Assembly: GCA_021785115.1 (NCBI GenBank)
Contig: JAJYGO010000463.1
Span: forward strand, 1 to 8,690
Origin: Chloroflexota bacterium
Lineage (GTDB): Bacteria > Chloroflexota > Limnocylindria > Limnocylindrales > CSP1-4
DNA length: 8,690 nt
Direction of reading: 5' to 3'
Made by a program: the position numbers and the translations under genes. Numbering within the stretch: position 1 is the first letter of the stretch; every line of letters starts with the position of its first letter. Positions 7,312 through 8,690 of this stretch are shown here, one piece after another. The notes below the pieces were generated by a model. It saw nothing but the letters and a program-made list of their open reading frames with translations. It was not told where the DNA came from and searched no databases.

Positions 7312-7314
7312 AAA

Positions 7315-7322
7315 AGCCACGA
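7315..7322. repeat. Target-site duplication, right copy (AGCCACGA)
   Basis: This is identical to 5419-5426 and directly abuts the right IS end. It marks the exact insertion point in the former divergent intergenic region, 96 bp before the phosphoesterase start codon. Confidence 0.85.
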
Positions 7323-7405
7323 TTTCACCGCGCGCCAATCTCCCGGGGCCGCCCGTTTACCCGCGCGTGAGACCGTTCGGATCGACCCAAAGCCGAAGCA
7401 CCTTC

Positions 7406-7412
7406 AGGGGGG
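7406..7412 (+). promoter_or_regulatory. Ribosome binding site of the phosphoesterase
   Basis: AGGGGGG lies 6 bases before the ATG at 7419 and is a strong Shine-Dalgarno match at normal spacing, which fixes the start. I see no convincing -35/-10 pair in the 83 bases between the target duplication and this site. Confidence 0.75.
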
Positions 7413-7418
7413 TACGAC

Positions 7419-8690
7419 ATGCTCAGACGGTTCAGCGGTCGAGTGCGCGCGCTCGTCGTCCTCGCGTCGGTCGCGGCGCTCGGTGCATCAGCGGCCTCCC
7501 CGGCGGGACTGGCTGTTGCCGGCACCCATGCCGCCCAGCAAGCGGTCACCGTGGCCAGCGCCACTCCGATCCGCCACCTCGTGGTGATCTTCCAGGAAAA
7601 CGTGTCGTTCGATCACTACTTCGCCACCTACCCGAACGCGACGAATCCACCTGGAGAACCGCCGTTCCGGGCCGCGCCGGACACGCCGACGGTGAACGGG
7701 CTGACGGCGGCGCTCCTCACCGACAACCCCAACACGGTCAACCCCCAGCGGCTGGACCGCAGCCAGGCCATCACCTGCGACCAGAACCACGGCTACACGG
7801 CCGAGCAGAGCGCGTTCGACAACGGCCTGATGGACAGCTTCGTGCAGAGCACGGGCGCCACCTACGGCTCGTGTGATCCCAGCCAGGTGATGGACTACTA
7901 CGACGGCAACACCGTCACCGCCCTCTGGAACTACGCGCAGCACTTCGCCATGAGCGACAACTCCTACGGCACCACGTTCGGCCCGTCGTCGCCCGGGGCG
8001 GTCAACGTGACCGCCGGCAATACGTACGGCGCGATCTGCGGCCCGAGCTCCGCGGTCTACAACGCCTCCACCTGCTCCGGCGCAAGCGCCACCAACCTTC
8101 CCGCGGCCGGCCCACAGTCCGCGCAGCCGCAGGGGGCCGGGACCATGTACAGCGACGCCGACCCCTACTACGACGTCTGCTCGTACAGCGAGGACAGGAA
8201 GGCCGCCAGCAGCACCATCGAGATGGGCGGCCAGAATATCGGTGACCTGCTGACCGCTCACCACGTCACATGGGGCTGGTTCCAGGGCGGGTTCGCGAGC
8301 CCGGGCTACGTGGCAGGGCAGCCGTCGAGCGACGACCTGGCGAACGTGTGCAGCGGCACCACGACCAACGTCGGGGGCGCCGTGGTGAAGGACTACATCC
8401 CCCACCACGAGCCGTTCCAGTACTACGTTTCGACCGCCAATCCCGCCCATCTGCCGCCCACGTCGATCGCCGCCGTTGGCCATGACGACCAGGCGAACCA
8501 CCAGTACGACCTGCGCGACTTCTGGGCGGCGGCGGACAGCGGCAACCTGCCCGCGGTGTCATACCTCAAGGCTCCCGCCGCGCAGGACGGGCACGCCGGC
8601 TACTCGGATCCGCTCGACGAGCAGACCTTCCTGGTCGACACGATCAACCGATTGGAGGCGCTGCCCACGTGGAGCAGCACGGCGGTCGTG
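7419..8690 (+). CDS. Exported phosphoesterase (phospholipase C / acid phosphatase family), C-terminal part beyond window
   Basis: 424 codons are present and the frame is open at the right edge. Seen: an N-terminus with basic residues (MLRRFSGRVR) and a hydrophobic core (ALVVLASVAALGASAA), so a signal peptide. The RR-F start leaves Tat export possible, as known for some phospholipases C, but the Tat motif is imperfect. IRHLVVIFQENVSFDHYF (51-68) is the metal-binding signature of the family (usually QENRSFDHYF), with E60 and N61. A TTFGPSSPG segment (185-193) is where relatives carry the Ser/Thr nucleophile. HDDQANHQYDL (355-365) and DGHAGYSDP (390-398) are the later conserved blocks. Known: the family hydrolyses phosphate mono- or diesters outside the cytoplasm. 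The substrate, phospholipid or a small phosphate ester, cannot be decided here. The final metal-binding block lies beyond the window. The gene is divergent from the glucan synthase, and the IS insertion lies 96 bp upstream. Confidence 0.9.
   Translation, partial: MLRRFSGRVRALVVLASVAALGASAASPAGLAVAGTHAAQQAVTVASATPIRHLVVIFQENVSFDHYFATYPNATNPPGEPPFRAAPDTPTVNGLTAALLTDNPNTVNPQRLDRSQAITCDQNHGYTAEQSAFDNGLMDSFVQSTGATYGSCDPSQVMDYYDGNTVTALWNYAQHFAMSDNSYGTTFGPSSPGAVNVTAGNTYGAICGPSSAVYNASTCSGASATNLPAAGPQSAQPQGAGTMYSDADPYYDVCSYSEDRKAASSTIEMGGQNIGDLLTAHHVTWGWFQGGFASPGYVAGQPSSDDLANVCSGTTTNVGGAVVKDYIPHHEPFQYYVSTANPAHLPPTSIAAVGHDDQANHQYDLRDFWAAADSGNLPAVSYLKAPAAQDGHAGYSDPLDEQTFLVDTINRLEALPTWSSTAVV

Larger units (their letters stand above)
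5427..7314 (-). mobile_element. IS1595-family insertion sequence with a membrane-protein passenger gene
   Basis: The element is 1888 bp, bounded by an 8-bp direct repeat (AGCCACGA) and by terminal inverted repeats at 5430-5467 and 7274-7311. These match at 35 of 38 positions, with the inner 24 perfect. The ends just outside (CAT on the left, TTT on the right, read inward) hardly match. It carries two minus-strand genes, the transposase (6151-7266) and a downstream passenger (5486-6151), that share one base. The repeats and duplication are intact and neither gene is broken, so the copy looks recent and possibly still mobile. Passenger genes are known in this family; a membrane protein of this kind is not one I recognise. 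The insertion sits between two divergently transcribed host genes. Confidence 0.9.

Noticed and set aside
7488..8501. Minus-strand open frame of 337 codons opposite the phosphoesterase.
   Set aside because: The product is a Val/Gly/Arg-rich antisense shadow; the plus strand carries the clear phosphoesterase motifs.

Overview
This is an 8.7-kb, very GC-rich window (roughly two thirds G+C by eye) from a bacterial chromosome. The gene content is a cyclic beta-glucan synthase-like giant, a secreted phosphoesterase and an IS1595-type insertion sequence, with GTG or leaderless-looking starts. This would fit a soil-type Chloroflexota or a related high-GC lineage, but that assignment is a guess. Nothing here is a taxonomic marker.

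Layout. (1) 1-5138, minus strand: the first 1712 codons of a very large membrane glycosyltransferase of the NdvB/ChvB/Cgs class. The reading frame is uninterrupted and runs off the left edge just as the C-terminal GH94-like region begins. (2) 5139-5426: the leader and promoter region of that gene. It holds a sigma70-like promoter (TTGGCG, 17 bp, TATCAT) followed by two inverted repeats, one over the probable transcription start and a near-perfect 21-bp one 2 bases before the GTG start. (3) 5427-7314: a complete, apparently intact insertion sequence of 1888 bp. It has 38-bp inner terminal inverted repeats (35 of 38 identical) and an 8-bp target-site duplication (AGCCACGA). It carries an IS1595-family transposase and, overlapping the transposase stop codon by one base, a second gene for a four-helix membrane protein that is not a transposition protein I recognise. 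(4) 7315-7418: a 104-bp remnant of the original intergenic region with a strong Shine-Dalgarno sequence. (5) 7419-8690, plus strand: the first 424 codons of an exported phosphoesterase (phospholipase C / acid phosphatase family), cut by the right edge.

How it fits together. Before the insertion, the glucan synthase and the phosphoesterase were divergently transcribed from one intergenic region of about 385 bp. The IS landed in that region, 96 bp upstream of the phosphoesterase start (measured from the end of the duplicated target). It may have separated that gene from its own promoter. Each IS end contains an outward-facing promoter-like sequence (TTGTGG, 16 bp, GATAAG) that could replace it.

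The items most worth following up are the membrane-protein passenger in the IS, the double palindrome in the glucan synthase leader, and the possible promoter rewiring by the IS ends.
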